A stretch of DNA of 64,000 nucleotides from JBBRHQ01 sp963725315 (GTDB taxonomy: Bacteria; Actinomycetota; Thermoleophilia; Solirubrobacterales; 70-9). The notes under the pieces are model-generated. The model did not search any database. It was not told the DNA's origin and saw only the letters and a program-made list of their open reading frames with translations. A program made the position numbers and the translations under genes. The stretch is from NCBI GenBank assembly GCA_963725315.1, contig CAVRYA010000007.1, positions 124,001 to 188,000 on the forward strand. The letters are read 5' to 3'. The first letter of the stretch is position 1. The number at the start of each line of letters is the position of its first letter. Below are positions 51,419-60,790 of the stretch, piece after piece.

Positions 51419-52681
51419 ATGTCGGAGGCCAGCGAGAGGTCGCGCCAGCGTCAGGCGCGCCGGGCCGCGGGGCAGCAGCGTCCCTCCAAGCCCAGGCCGC
51501 CCTCCGTCTACCGCCGGCGCAGGCTCGCCGCGATCGTCGGGCTGGCGGTGGCCTTCCTGCTGGGGGTCCTGGTCATCCGCGGCGCCGACAGCGATGCCCC
51601 GCAGCTCACCGCGGCGCAGGCGAAGCGGGTCGCCCGGGCCGAGGATCCCGTCCACTTCACGATGTCGTTCAGCGGCGACATCCTCATCCACTCCTTCCTC
51701 TGGGAGCGGGCGCTCGCCAACGGCGGCGGCTCGAAGTACGACTTCGCCCCGATGTTCTCCGAGCTGGCGCCCTACGTCGCCGACGTCGACCTCGGTGTCT
51801 GCCACGTGGAGACGCCGATGACCTCGAGCGAGCCGACCAGCTACCCGATCTTCAATACCCCGACCGACCTCGCTGCCGGGATCGAGGCGAGCGGCTGGGA
51901 TGCCTGCGACACGGCTTCGAACCACTCGCTCGACCAGGGCCAGTCGGGGGTCGACCAGACCGGGAAGGCGCTGGATCGCAGCCAGGTCGCCCACACCGGC
52001 TCCTTCCCCTCAGCCCCCGCGCGCCGCAAGCCCCTGATCCTCGAGACCAAGGGCGTCAAGATCGGCTACCTCGCCTACACCGACTTCACCAACGGGATCC
52101 CCCTGCCGCACCCCTGGTCGGTCAACTACGTCCCCTACGACGAGGCGGTCGGGCCCAAGGTGAAGCAGATCCTGGCCGCCGCCAAGCGCGACCGCAAGGC
52201 CGGTGCGGAGGCGGTGATCGTCACCATGCAGTGGGGCGATGAGAACTCGACCACGCCCAACGACTCGCAGATGGCCCTGGCCAAGGCGCTGACCAAATCG
52301 CCCCTGATCACCGCGATCGTCGGCCAGGGCCCCCACGTCGTGCAGCCGATCGAGAAGATCAACGACAAGTTCGTCGTCTTCAGCGAGGGCAACCTGGTCT
52401 CCAACCAGAGCGCCGCCGCCGGCCTCCCGGCCGAGACCCAGTACGGACTGGTCGCGATCCTCCACATGGTCGCCGACGGCAAGGGAGTCCACGTCCAGCG
52501 GGTCACCTACGTCCCCACCTGGGTGCGGCTCACCGATTACGTCGTCCTCCCGGTGGGCATCGGCCTGCGCAAGGACCCGGCGAACGCCTCCAGCCTGCGC
52601 GAGGCCTACGACACCGTGGTCTCGATCGCCGGCCGCGCCAAGGACATCCAGCCGAAGCCGAGGCAGCTACCGCCGGGCTGA
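51419..52681 (+). CDS. CapA-family (poly-gamma-glutamate synthesis-like) membrane-anchored protein
   Basis: 420 residues. Basic N-terminus, one membrane helix (about 36-54), then the calcineurin-like CapA domain: SFSGDILIHSFLW (metal Asp), LGVCHVETPM, GWDACDTASNHSLDQG (Asn-His motif), VIVTMQWGDENS, IVGQGPHVVQPIE and FVVFSEGNLVSNQ. It contains the metal-binding residues of the metallophosphatase-like fold. CapA proteins help make or release poly-gamma-glutamate or act as envelope phosphoesterases. No capB or capC is adjacent. Confidence 0.87.
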   Translation: MSEASERSRQRQARRAAGQQRPSKPRPPSVYRRRRLAAIVGLAVAFLLGVLVIRGADSDAPQLTAAQAKRVARAEDPVHFTMSFSGDILIHSFLWERALANGGGSKYDFAPMFSELAPYVADVDLGVCHVETPMTSSEPTSYPIFNTPTDLAAGIEASGWDACDTASNHSLDQGQSGVDQTGKALDRSQVAHTGSFPSAPARRKPLILETKGVKIGYLAYTDFTNGIPLPHPWSVNYVPYDEAVGPKVKQILAAAKRDRKAGAEAVIVTMQWGDENSTTPNDSQMALAKALTKSPLITAIVGQGPHVVQPIEKINDKFVVFSEGNLVSNQSAAAGLPAETQYGLVAILHMVADGKGVHVQRVTYVPTWVRLTDYVVLPVGIGLRKDPANASSLREAYDTVVSIAGRAKDIQPKPRQLPPG

Positions 52682-52718
52682 GGGCGAGGCGCTACGAGCC
52701 GCCGGGCGGGCGGCGGCG

Positions 52719-53003
52719 CTACCGCGCTTGGAGGGCGAGGGGCTCGGTCTCTCCGCGCCCGTCGGCGAGCGCGAGCGTCGTGGGCACCGCAGTGGCGATC
52801 AGCGCTCCGCCGGCGACGCGCAGAGCGCGCCGGCGGGTTATCGGCGCCGCCGCGGCGCGGGCGATGCGCTCTAGCTTCAGATCGGCGGCGTTGGTGGCGA
52901 CTTCGTCTACCTCTGTGCCGCTCCGGGCGGAGCGGAGCGCAAGTCCCCGCGCCAGATCATCGATCCGGTTCAACTGCCCTCCCACCGGCCCCCAGGATTT
53001 CAC
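52719..53003 (-). CDS. Small protein with C-terminal twin-arginine-like segment
   Basis: 94 residues. A helical N-terminus (LNRIDDLARGLALRS) is followed at about residues 55-80 by ITRRRALRVAGGALIATAVP, which looks like a Tat signal (RR followed by a hydrophobic stretch) placed internally, and only about 14 more residues. Similar short proteins occur in high-GC Actinobacteria, usually with a longer Cys-containing exported tail, so this may be a cut-down member or one whose tail is lost. It reads out from the same region as the hydrolase gene. Confidence 0.5.
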   Translation of the reverse strand: MKSWGPVGGQLNRIDDLARGLALRSARSGTEVDEVATNAADLKLERIARAAAAPITRRRALRVAGGALIATAVPTTLALADGRGETEPLALQAR

Positions 53004-53058
53004 GACACGACGAGCATCCCACCCCGTTTGGGGAAAAGCAACCGGTCAGCCTCTCGGC

Positions 53059-53775
53059 TCAGCCGGGGGTGGGACCGCGTCGGGCCGAGTGCTCGCGTGC
53101 CAGGCGGTCGAGAACCTCGGCGAGGCCTTCGGGGTCCTCGGCCATGGGGAAATGTCCCCCGACGGTCTCGATCGGTTCGACGCCGAGCAGCTCGCGCGCC
53201 ATGAACCGCTCCCAGTCGGGCTCGAAGAACTCGTCCTCGGTCGCATAGATCAGCGCGGCGTCCACGTCGGGATGTCCCGCCAGCGGGAAATCGTCGGCGG
53301 GTGGCCCGGTCGGCCGCAGCCTGTCCGCGAGCTCCTCGGCCACGGCGGCGCTCAGCCGCGGATACATCGCCGCGATCGCCGCCTCCCGTTCCCAGGCCTT
53401 GGTCCCGTCAGGGCGCTCTGGCGGAAACGGAAAGCCCGGCCTGAACGCCTCGGGTGCGCCGGGCGGTGAGGGAAACGGGCTCAGCCTCGGGCAGAGATGG
53501 ACCAGAAGCGGCTGGTCGAGCCGATCGGCGACCAGCGCGCCGTAGCCCGAGGCCGCCGAGTGGGCGACGACCACGATTTCCCCACTCACCCCGTCGAGGG
53601 CGACCAGGACGGGCTCGATCCGGTCCTCCCAACCTTTGCTCGGGTCGTCGATCGGCAGGTCGGGAGCGAGCGCCGCGTGCCCCCGCGCCTGCAGCGGCTC
53701 GATCAACCGGCTCCACGATGAGCCGTCGTGCCAGTTGCCGTGGATGAGGGCGAAGGTGGCCACGGGCACATTCAA
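53059..53775 (-). CDS. Alpha/beta hydrolase
   Basis: 238 residues from TTG 53775; a GTG two codons on is equally possible. FALIHGNWHDGSSWSRLIEPLQARGH (HG oxyanion region, given as ALIHGNWHDGSSW), VVVAHSAASGYG with nucleophile Ser in the AHS elbow, and the late GGHFPMAEDPEGLAEVL with the catalytic His. The elbow is A-H-S-A-A rather than G-x-S-x-G, as found in EstC-like and methylketone-type esterases. Cytoplasmic; substrate unknown. Confidence 0.85.
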   Translation of the reverse strand: MNVPVATFALIHGNWHDGSSWSRLIEPLQARGHAALAPDLPIDDPSKGWEDRIEPVLVALDGVSGEIVVVAHSAASGYGALVADRLDQPLLVHLCPRLSPFPSPPGAPEAFRPGFPFPPERPDGTKAWEREAAIAAMYPRLSAAVAEELADRLRPTGPPADDFPLAGHPDVDAALIYATEDEFFEPDWERFMARELLGVEPIETVGGHFPMAEDPEGLAEVLDRLAREHSARRGPTPG

Positions 53776-53813
53776 CCGTCCGGCTACTTCGGAAGGCTGC
53801 GTTTCGAGCGGCC

Positions 53814-55035
53814 CTACTCCTCGAGCCGGTCGGCGATCAGGCGGGCCAGGGCGAGGGAGGAGGTCGCCGCCGGCGAGGGGGCGTTGCGGACGTGGACGGC
53901 GTGCTCGGTGCGGTGCAGGACGAAGTCATCGACCAGCTTGCCGTCGCGGGCGAGCGCCTGGGCGCGGATCCCGGCCGGCCCGTGGCTGACCGGGGCGCCG
54001 CGCATCTCCGGCACGAAGCGAGCCGCCTCGTTGACGAAGGAGCGGCGGCTCGCGGCGCGGCGGATCTCCTCGAGGCCGGTGCGCCAGTGGCGGCGCATCA
54101 GCCGCCAGGTGCCCGGCCAGGCGACGGTCGCGGCGACGTCGCGGGGGCGGATCGTGCTGAGGCGGTAGGCGTCGCGCGCCGGCGCCAGCAGCGCGCTGGG
54201 CCCGATCAGCAGCTCGCCGGCGAAGTTGCGGGTCAGGTGGGCGCCGAGGAAGGGGAGATCGGGATCGGGCACCGGGTAGACGTTCGCCCGCACCAGCCGG
54301 TCCGCCTCACCCTCGACGCGCAGGTAGGCGCCTCGGAAGGGGACGATCCGCGGGTCCTCGGGGGCCCCGCAGGCGACCGCGAGGCGGTCCGACCAGAGCC
54401 CAGCGCAGAAGACCGCCTGGCGCGCAGAGGTGGCGCCGCGGGCGTGCTCGACCACGATCCCGCCGGCGTTCGGTACGGCGGCTCGGACGGAGGCACCGAA
54501 ATGGACGCTGCCGCCTGCCGCCGTCACGTCCTCGGCGTAGGCGCGCGCGACGGCGACGAAGTCGACGACGCCGGTTGCGGGTGAGTGGAGCGCCTCGATC
54601 CCGCGGGCGTGCGGCTCGATCTCGGCGATCTCGCTCAGCGGCGAGGCGGCGCAGGCCCTCGACCCGGTTCTCGGCCCCCCGCCTCTCGAGCTCGTCGAGA
54701 CGAGGAAGCTCCTCCTCGTCGGTGGCTACGATCAGCTTTCCCGATCGCTCGAAGGGCACCCCCTTCTCGTCGCAGTAGGCGTAGAGGTCGCGGGCCCCCT
54801 CGACGCAGAGCCGCGCCTTCAGCGACCCGGGGGCGTAGTAGATCCCGGCATGGACGACCCCGCTCGAACGGCCGGTCTGATGGCGCCCGATCTCGGGCTC
54901 GGCCTCGAGAACCGAGAGCCTCGCCCCCGGCCTTCGCCGCAGCAACTCGCGCGCGACCGAGAGCCCGATGATGCCGCCGCCGACGACGACCACATCGCAC
55001 TGCGCCGGAGAGGGAGTCCCGCTGGCCGTCACCAT
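53814..55035 (-). pseudogene. lhgO: L-2-hydroxyglutarate oxidase-like FAD oxidoreductase, apparent one-base frameshift
   Basis: GTG 55035 gives the FAD motif DVVVVGGGIIGLSVARELL, then EIGRHQTGRSSGVVHAGIYY (the LhgO signature), SLKARLCVEGARDLY and RSGKLIVATDEEE. At VEGLRRL the frame breaks: LSEIAEIEPHARGIEAL and SPATGVVDFVAVARAYA are in the next frame and lead through PDLPFLGAHLTRN to the stop at 53814. The span is 1222 nt, 407 codons plus one. Removing one base in about 54640-54650 gives about 406 residues with the complete LhgO pattern. It oxidises L-2-hydroxyglutarate to 2-oxoglutarate. Confidence 0.85.
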
Positions 55036-55109
55036 TCAAACCCCACCGTAGACGGTCAATCGGTCCGTCCTCGTTGACCCGGTCCGCCGCCACATCTACT
55101 CTCGGATGC

Positions 55110-56438
55110 ATGCGGCGAGCGCGCCATCGCAGGGCCTTCGACCGCCGCCGGCTGGTCTCCGCGCTTGTCCTGCTGTGCGGCCTCTCTGCGCTCGCCGCCG
55201 CCGCGCTGGCGTCATCCCCCCGCGCGCGGGTCGGGTTGGTCAGCCGCAACTCGTCGGGAAAGCCGGCGAACGGCGACAGCTCGGTTGAGGGTGGGAGCAG
55301 CTCGATCTCGGCGAACGGACGGGTTGTCGCGTTCTTCTCGCAGGCGGCAAACCTTCCCAGCGGTGACGGAAGCATCTACCAGATCTATGCCCGGGACATG
55401 AAAACGGGCAGGACGAGGCTGGCCAGCGTCACCTCCAACGGGAACGCAGCCCTCAGCAATCTCTTCGGCCCCGCGATTTCCGCAGACGGCCGTTTCGTCG
55501 TCTTCTACGGGACCGGCGCCGGTCTCCCCGGTGCCGATGGCGCACACGACCAGGTCTGGATCCACGACCGCCGCACCGGCGCAACCCGGCTGGTCTCCAG
55601 GGGAGGGGGCGGCGCTGCCGGCAAGGGCAGCAGTACCTATCCCTCCGCATCTGCGAATGGCCGGTTCGTCGCCTTCAGATCGTTCTCCTCGAACCTGCCG
55701 GGTGGCGATGGAGTCAACAGCTATGCGTACCTGCGTGACATGCGCAGGGGGCGGACGATCCTGATCAGCAGGACCGCGACCGGGGCACCCGCCTTCGGCT
55801 CGTTGTATGGCCAGTCGGTCTCCTCGGACGGGCGCCGCGTCGTCTTCTATTCGAAGGACGCCGACCTGCCCGGTGGTGATGGGTCGACCAACCACGTCTA
55901 CCTGCGAGATCTGCGCCGCGGCCGCACGATCCTCCTCGATCGGACGTCGGCGGGCAAGATTGCCAACGACTACAGCGTCCAGCCGTCGATTTCCGGGAAT
56001 GGCCGCTTCGTGGCATTCGAATCGACGGCGACGAACCTGGGCGCGAGCGCCGCCCGCGAGCAGGTGTTCCTGCGCGACCTGGTGCGGAGGAAGACAATCC
56101 TCGTCAGCCGCACCAACTCCGGCCAGAAGGCGAACGGCAACGCTTTCCTCGGCCACCCATCCGCGAGTGGTCGATCGGTCGCCTTCGAGGCCACGGCGAC
56201 CAACCTGCCCCAAGGCGATGCCAAGTGGGCCCGGGTCTACGTCCGCGAACTCAGGCGGCGCAGCACCCGTCTCCTCAGCCGCCGAAACGGCGGCGGTCCG
56301 GTGGACGGCTACTTCGATTACCCCTCGATCTCGGCCGATGGCAGGTGGGTCTCCTTCTACGGCGGCATCTTCAGCGGTCCCGGTCTCGGCGGCAATCCGG
56401 CCTTCACAAACGTCTTCCGCTTCGGTCCTCTCCGGTAG
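55110..56438 (+). CDS. Secreted TolB-like beta-propeller protein
   Basis: 442 residues from ATG 55110. Signal peptide about 12-35. The rest is about seven repeats of 55-60 residues, each with a version of S-x-S-x-x-G-R-x-V-A-F and an x-Y-L-R-D-x-x-R/T-G strand (e.g. SISANGRVVAFFS, ISADGRFVVFYG, ASANGRFVAFRS, VSSDGRRVVFYS, ISGNGRFVAFES, YPSISADGRWVSFYG). This is the PD40/TolB propeller. No enzyme motif; it is an extracellular binding scaffold. Confidence 0.87.
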   Translation: MRRARHRRAFDRRRLVSALVLLCGLSALAAAALASSPRARVGLVSRNSSGKPANGDSSVEGGSSSISANGRVVAFFSQAANLPSGDGSIYQIYARDMKTGRTRLASVTSNGNAALSNLFGPAISADGRFVVFYGTGAGLPGADGAHDQVWIHDRRTGATRLVSRGGGGAAGKGSSTYPSASANGRFVAFRSFSSNLPGGDGVNSYAYLRDMRRGRTILISRTATGAPAFGSLYGQSVSSDGRRVVFYSKDADLPGGDGSTNHVYLRDLRRGRTILLDRTSAGKIANDYSVQPSISGNGRFVAFESTATNLGASAAREQVFLRDLVRRKTILVSRTNSGQKANGNAFLGHPSASGRSVAFEATATNLPQGDAKWARVYVRELRRRSTRLLSRRNGGGPVDGYFDYPSISADGRWVSFYGGIFSGPGLGGNPAFTNVFRFGPLR

Positions 56439-56532
56439 CGGCGTGCCTGACGGCGAGACGCCGGCCATCCTGCAAGGCGTCGCATCTACGCTGCGGGCAT
56501 GGCAGCCGATCGCGGAGAGAAAGGAACCCGGA

Positions 56533-57453
56533 GTGGCCGAACTGAGCACGATCACCTACGAGACCGGCGAGCGGATCGCCCGCATCACCCTCGACCGACC
56601 CGAGCGCGGCAACGGAATCACCAACCGGATGACGGCCGAGATCGCCGCCTGCGCCGAGGAGGCGAACCTCGACCCCAAGGTCCACGCGATCGCGCTTGCC
56701 GGGAACGGCGGCGGCTTCTGCGGCGGCTATGACCTGGTCGCCTCGGCGGAGGGCGAGATGGCGGGTGTCTCCGGCGAAGCGGTCCCCGAGGGATCGCCGC
56801 TCGACCCGGCCGTGATCGCCGCCAACCACGCTCCGGGGACTGATTGGGACCCGGTCACCGACTACCAGTTCATGTCGCGCAACGTGCGCGGGTTCATGAG
56901 CCTCTTCCACTCCGAGAAGCCTGTCCTCTGCAAGGTGCACGGCTACTGCGTCGCCGGAGGTACCGACATGGCGCTCTGCTCGGACCTGCTGGTGATCGCC
57001 GAGGACGCCAAGATCGGCTACCCGCCGGCACGGGTCTGGGGCTCGCCGACCACGGCGATCTGGGCCCACCGGATCGGGATCATGCGGGCCAAGCGGCTGC
57101 TGCTGACCGGCGATTCGCTGACCGGGGCGGAGGCTGCGGAGTGGGGGCTGGCGACCGAGGCGGCGCCGCCCGCGGAGCTCGACGCCCGCTTCGAGCGTCT
57201 CCTGGCCCGCGTCGCCCGCCTCCCGGTCAATCAGCTGGTGATGATGAAGCTGCTCACCAACCAGGTCGCCTACGCGCAGGGGCTGCACCAGACGCAGATC
57301 CTCGGGACGCTCTTCGACGGCATCGCCCGCCACACCGAGGAGGGTCACGGGTTCGTCCGCCGCGCTGCCGATGCCGGTTTCAAGCAGGCGGTCCGCGAGC
57401 GGGACGAGCCCTTCGGCGACTTCGGGCTCGAGGGCTTCGGGCTCTCCCAATAG
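56533..57453 (+). CDS. Enoyl-CoA hydratase/crotonase family protein
   Basis: 306 residues from GTG 56533. ARITLDRPERGNGITNRM, NGGGFCGGYDLVASAEGE (oxyanion Gly-Gly), KVHGYCVAGGTDMALCSDLLVIAEDAKIGYP (second oxyanion), then ARVWGSPTTAIWAHRIG. The ED pair of true hydratases is absent from the second site (VWGSP), so it is probably not a standard hydratase. An insertion at about 75-110 with SPLDPAVIAANHAPGTDW lengthens it. It leads into the thioesterase and sulfatase genes. Confidence 0.85.
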   Translation: MAELSTITYETGERIARITLDRPERGNGITNRMTAEIAACAEEANLDPKVHAIALAGNGGGFCGGYDLVASAEGEMAGVSGEAVPEGSPLDPAVIAANHAPGTDWDPVTDYQFMSRNVRGFMSLFHSEKPVLCKVHGYCVAGGTDMALCSDLLVIAEDAKIGYPPARVWGSPTTAIWAHRIGIMRAKRLLLTGDSLTGAEAAEWGLATEAAPPAELDARFERLLARVARLPVNQLVMMKLLTNQVAYAQGLHQTQILGTLFDGIARHTEEGHGFVRRAADAGFKQAVRERDEPFGDFGLEGFGLSQ

Positions 57454-57463
57454 GGTCCCCGCG

Positions 57464-57892
57464 GTGGCGCGCGGATCAAATCCAGAGGTGACCCCGGAGT
57501 CGATCCGCGAGCGGATAGCGGGATCGTTCCCCGACCGGCTCGGCATCGACCCGCTGGAGATCGGCGAGCGGAGGGCGACCGGGCGGGTCGTCGTCGACGA
57601 GCGCCACCTGCATCCGGGCGGCTTCGTCCACGGCGGGGCCTGGGTCGCGCTCGCCGACAGCGTCGCCGCCTGGGGCACCTTCCGCAACCTCCCGCCCGGA
57701 CACGACTTCACCACGGTCGAGATGAAGCTCAACGTGTTCGCCGCCGCGGCCGCGGGCGATGAGCTGATCGCGACCGCCGAGCCGCATCACATCGGCGGCC
57801 GCACCCAGGTCTGGGGGGTGCGGATCCATCGCGGCGAGCGCCAGGTTGCCCTGTTCACGGTCACCCAGTTCGTGATCGCGCCTCCCGCCTAG
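57464..57892 (+). CDS. PaaI-like hotdog thioesterase
   Basis: 142 residues from GTG 57464. GGFVHGGAWVALADSVAAWG carries the HGG motif of PaaI/4-hydroxybenzoyl-CoA thioesterases with the catalytic Asp in ALADS, followed by TTVEMKLNVFAAA. It would release an aryl- or acyl-CoA. It is 10 nt after the crotonase gene and 2 nt before the sulfatase gene, so one operon. Confidence 0.87.
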   Translation: MARGSNPEVTPESIRERIAGSFPDRLGIDPLEIGERRATGRVVVDERHLHPGGFVHGGAWVALADSVAAWGTFRNLPPGHDFTTVEMKLNVFAAAAAGDELIATAEPHHIGGRTQVWGVRIHRGERQVALFTVTQFVIAPPA

Positions 57893-57894
57893 CG

Positions 57895-59568
57895 ATGGCC
57901 GCAACCCAGGACCTCCGTCCGCCCAACATCGTGCTGCTGATCACCGACCAGCAGCGCGCCCCGCGCCACTGGCCCGAGGATCCCGGCTGGCTGCGCGAGC
58001 TGATGCCGAACGAGGCGGAGCTGGAGCGGACCGCGCTGCGGTTCACCAACGCCTTCTGCAACACGGCGATGTGCTCGCCGAGCCGCTCGACCCTCTTCAC
58101 CGGGCTCTACCCGGCCCGCCACGGGGTGCCGCTCACCCTGACCGCCGCCGACCTCAAGCCCGACCCCCGCAACACCCCCGCCGTCACCCGCGAGCTGATC
58201 GGCATCCTGCGGCGGCCCGGGGCGCCGCGCGAGCGGGCGCTGCGGGGCTTCGCCCGCGGCGCCATGATGCGGACGACCGGTGGCGGCGAGCCCGAGCTCG
58301 ACCCGTCCATCCCGAACCTCGCCCGGGTGCTGCGCGCCGCTGGCTACGAGGTCGCCTACAAGGGCAAGTGGCACCTGACCCAACCGCTCTACGGCGGCTG
58401 GACCGAGCGCGACAGCGAGAGGATCGAGCGCGATTTCGGCTTTGCCGACTGGGACCCGCCCGACGCCGGCGAGAACACCAAGGCCGAGAACTTCGGCGGC
58501 GGCAACGCCGGCCCCTTCGGGGAGGGCTGGGATGAGTTCTACATCCGCGGGGTCGAGCGCTGGCTGGGCCGCGACGAGTTGCCGGAGCCCTTCTGCCTGG
58601 TCGTCTCGCTCGTCAACCCCCATGACGTCCTCGGCTATCCGGCCTCCTACCGGCGGGGCGGCTACGACGACGCCGAGTTCCGTGACCTCGGCGTCGGGCT
58701 GCCGCCGACGGTCGACGAGGACCTGACCACCAAGCCCAGCGTCCACACCCTGATGCGGATGGGGATGACCGCCTATATGGGCCCGCTCGCCGGCGCCAGG
58801 GCGAAGCTCGACTACGTCAACTTCTACGCCCACCTGCACCGGGTCGTCGACCGCCAGATCGGCCGCCTGCTGGCCTGCCTCGGCGATCCGGCCAGCCCGG
58901 ACTCTCTGCGCTCGCGGACGCTGATCGTTCGCAGCTCCGATCACGGCGAAATGGGTCTCTCGCACGGCGGCCTGCGCCAGAAGGCCTTCAACGTCTACGA
59001 GGAGACCATCCACGTGCCGCTGCTCGTCTCCAACCCGGCGCTCTTCCCGCAGCCGGTGCGCACGCCGGCACTGGCCTCGCTGATCGACGTGCTGCCGACG
59101 ATCGCCACCCTCGGGCGGGCCGAGGCGCCGGGCGGCGTCCAGGGGCGCGACCTCGCTCCGGTCCTGGCGCACCACGCCTCGACCGCCGATGCCGAAGGCC
59201 TGCCGGCCGGAATCGACTTCGGGCCGCTGACCGAGCATCCCGCCCCCTCGGACTCGGTGCAGGAGTCGCTCCACTTCACCTACGACGACCATCAGGCGGG
59301 GACGGCGATGGCCGATGCCCCCGGGCAGCCGAACCGGGTTCGCTGCGTCCACGACGGGAGGCGCAAGTACGCCGTCTACCTCGACCCCGAAGGCAGGCGG
59401 GCGGCCGAGCATGAGATGTACGACCTCGATCGCGACCCCGAGGAGCGCCGCAACCTGCTCGACGTCCGCAGCGGCGAAGCCCGCTCGGCCTCCGACCGGC
59501 CGCTGCGCGAGGAGATGGGTGAGTGCCTGGCGGCGGCCATGGCCGATCTGGGCACGGCCCCGCGCTAG
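57895..59568 (+). CDS. Type I sulfatase (formylglycine-dependent)
   Basis: 557 residues. NIVLLITDQQRAPR near the start (metal Asp), sulfatase signature CSPSRSTLFTG with Cys60, which would be converted to formylglycine by an FGE enzyme, GKWHLTQPLYGG, and SSDHGEMGLSHGG with the metal-binding DH. The C-terminal domain has the RKYAVYLDP and LDRDPEERRNLL motifs of choline-sulfatase-type enzymes. There is no signal peptide, so it is cytoplasmic. No FGE gene is in the window. It overlaps the convergent FMN-reductase by 4 nt. Confidence 0.9.
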   Translation: MAATQDLRPPNIVLLITDQQRAPRHWPEDPGWLRELMPNEAELERTALRFTNAFCNTAMCSPSRSTLFTGLYPARHGVPLTLTAADLKPDPRNTPAVTRELIGILRRPGAPRERALRGFARGAMMRTTGGGEPELDPSIPNLARVLRAAGYEVAYKGKWHLTQPLYGGWTERDSERIERDFGFADWDPPDAGENTKAENFGGGNAGPFGEGWDEFYIRGVERWLGRDELPEPFCLVVSLVNPHDVLGYPASYRRGGYDDAEFRDLGVGLPPTVDEDLTTKPSVHTLMRMGMTAYMGPLAGARAKLDYVNFYAHLHRVVDRQIGRLLACLGDPASPDSLRSRTLIVRSSDHGEMGLSHGGLRQKAFNVYEETIHVPLLVSNPALFPQPVRTPALASLIDVLPTIATLGRAEAPGGVQGRDLAPVLAHHASTADAEGLPAGIDFGPLTEHPAPSDSVQESLHFTYDDHQAGTAMADAPGQPNRVRCVHDGRRKYAVYLDPEGRRAAEHEMYDLDRDPEERRNLLDVRSGEARSASDRPLREEMGECLAAAMADLGTAPR

Positions 59569-60134
59569 GCGGCGAGGGCCTCCTCGGCTTCCTCTCTCGC
59601 CGCCGCGAAGCGGGCCAGCTCCTCCAGCATCGCGGCGATCTCCTCGCGAGTGCCGGCGTCGGAGAGCCGCTCGCCGCTGAACCGCTCATCCACACGGCCG
59701 ACGGTCAGCTCGCTCTCGAGCACCTGCGCGCCGGCGATCGCCAGCACGCGCCGCAGCGACTCCTGCGCCCAGGCGGCGCCGAAGGGGGAGGGGCTCGAAC
59801 CGATCACCGCCGCCGCCTTGCCCGCCAGAGCCGAGCTCCCGTGGGGCCGCGAAGCCCAGTCGAGCGCGTTCTTCAGGGCGCCCGGCACCGAGCCGTTGTA
59901 TTCGGGGGTCGCCAGCAGGAGGGCATCGGCGGCGGCGATCCTCTCCCTGAGCTCATCCACGGAAGCCGGCGACGACCCCTCGACGTCGTCGTCCTCGTTG
60001 TAGGCGGGGAGTCCGGCCAGGTCTTCGTAGAGTTCGACCTCCGCGCCGCGCGGAGCGAGCTCCCGCGCCGCGCGCAGGAGCCCGCTCGAGTAGGAGCCGC
60101 GGCGGAGGCTGCCCGAGATCGCCAGGATCCTCAT
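59565..60134 (-). CDS. NADPH-dependent FMN reductase (quinone-reductase type)
   Basis: 189 residues. ILAISGSLRRGSYSSGLLRAARE at the N-terminus (GSLRRGSYS, the FMN phosphate loop), LLLATPEYNGSVPGALKNALDWAS in the middle (PEYNGSxPGxLKNALDW, the signature), and VIGSSPSPFGAAWAQESLRR. A flavodoxin-like dimer reducing quinones, azo compounds or FMN. It lies 10 nt after YceI on the same strand. Confidence 0.92.
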   Translation of the reverse strand: MRILAISGSLRRGSYSSGLLRAARELAPRGAEVELYEDLAGLPAYNEDDDVEGSSPASVDELRERIAAADALLLATPEYNGSVPGALKNALDWASRPHGSSALAGKAAAVIGSSPSPFGAAWAQESLRRVLAIAGAQVLESELTVGRVDERFSGERLSDAGTREEIAAMLEELARFAAAREEAEEALAA

Positions 60135-60144
60135 CGCGACCGCC

Positions 60145-60702
60145 TCACTCGGTGCGGCCGGCCTCGACCGACAGCACCAGTCGCACCTTCTCGCCGACGA
60201 CCGAGGCGCCGTTGGCGAGCTTGCTGTTCCAGCTGATCCCGTACTCGGTTCGGTCCAGCTCGCCGACCGCGGCGAGGCTGATCCGCTCGCCGCCGTCCGG
60301 CCCGATCCCGATTCCCTCGACGGTGACGTCGAGCTGGAGCGGGCGGGTGATCCCGCGCAGGGTCAGCTCCCCGGCGACCGCATAGCGGCCCTCGCCGGTG
60401 CTCTTCAGCGAGGTCGAGGCGAAGCGGGCCTCGGGATGCTGCTCGGCGGCAAAGAAGTCCTCGCTGGCCAGGTGGCCGGCGAGTTGGGGGTCGTCGACGT
60501 CGATGCTCGCGACCTCGATCGTGCCCTCGACCGCGCTGAGTCCGTCCTCGGAGGTGGCGATCCGCCCCTGGTAGCGCCCGAAGCGGCCGCGGAAGGTCGA
60601 GATGCCGAGGTGCTTGACCTCGAAGCCGATACGGCTGTGGACCGGGTCGATGCTCCAGTTCCCGGCTTGCAGTGTCTGTGGCTCGGTGGTGGTGGCGCTC
60701 AT
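60145..60702 (-). CDS. YceI-family lipid-binding protein
   Basis: 185 residues. LQAGNWSIDPVHSRIGFEVKHLGIST at the start (as WSIDPVHSRIGFEVKHLG), ASIDVDDPQLAGHLASEDFF in the middle (DxxLxGHLxSxDFF), and ELTLRGITRPLQLDVTVEG. A lipocalin-like barrel that binds isoprenoids. No signal peptide, so cytoplasmic in contrast to E. coli YceI. It is divergent from a MarR gene with an A+T-rich shared region. Confidence 0.92.
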   Translation of the reverse strand: MSATTTEPQTLQAGNWSIDPVHSRIGFEVKHLGISTFRGRFGRYQGRIATSEDGLSAVEGTIEVASIDVDDPQLAGHLASEDFFAAEQHPEARFASTSLKSTGEGRYAVAGELTLRGITRPLQLDVTVEGIGIGPDGGERISLAAVGELDRTEYGISWNSKLANGASVVGEKVRLVLSVEAGRTE

Positions 60703-60734
60703 CGTCGTCCTCCTGGAATCATTGAGTTCGCATT

Positions 60735-60790
60735 TATTGATTACGCAACAACAATCCTAGCAAAGGTAGTTGCGATGTCAACAGTTGCGA
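60735..60790. promoter_or_regulatory. Repeated TTGCGA/CGCAA half-sites between yceI and marR genes
   Basis: AGTTGCGA occurs at 60768-60775 and 60783-60790, 15 nt apart, and the inverse GCAAC lies at 60745-60749 (in ACGCAACAAC). The region 60720-60785 is the most A+T-rich of the window, and holds both divergent promoters. The repeats are good candidates for binding by the MarR protein encoded here. Confidence 0.5.

Noticed and set aside
53019..53036. Terminator at CACCCCGTTTGGGGAAAAG
   Set aside because: It forms only a 4-bp stem, and the A-run lies on the wrong side for the minus-strand hydrolase transcript.
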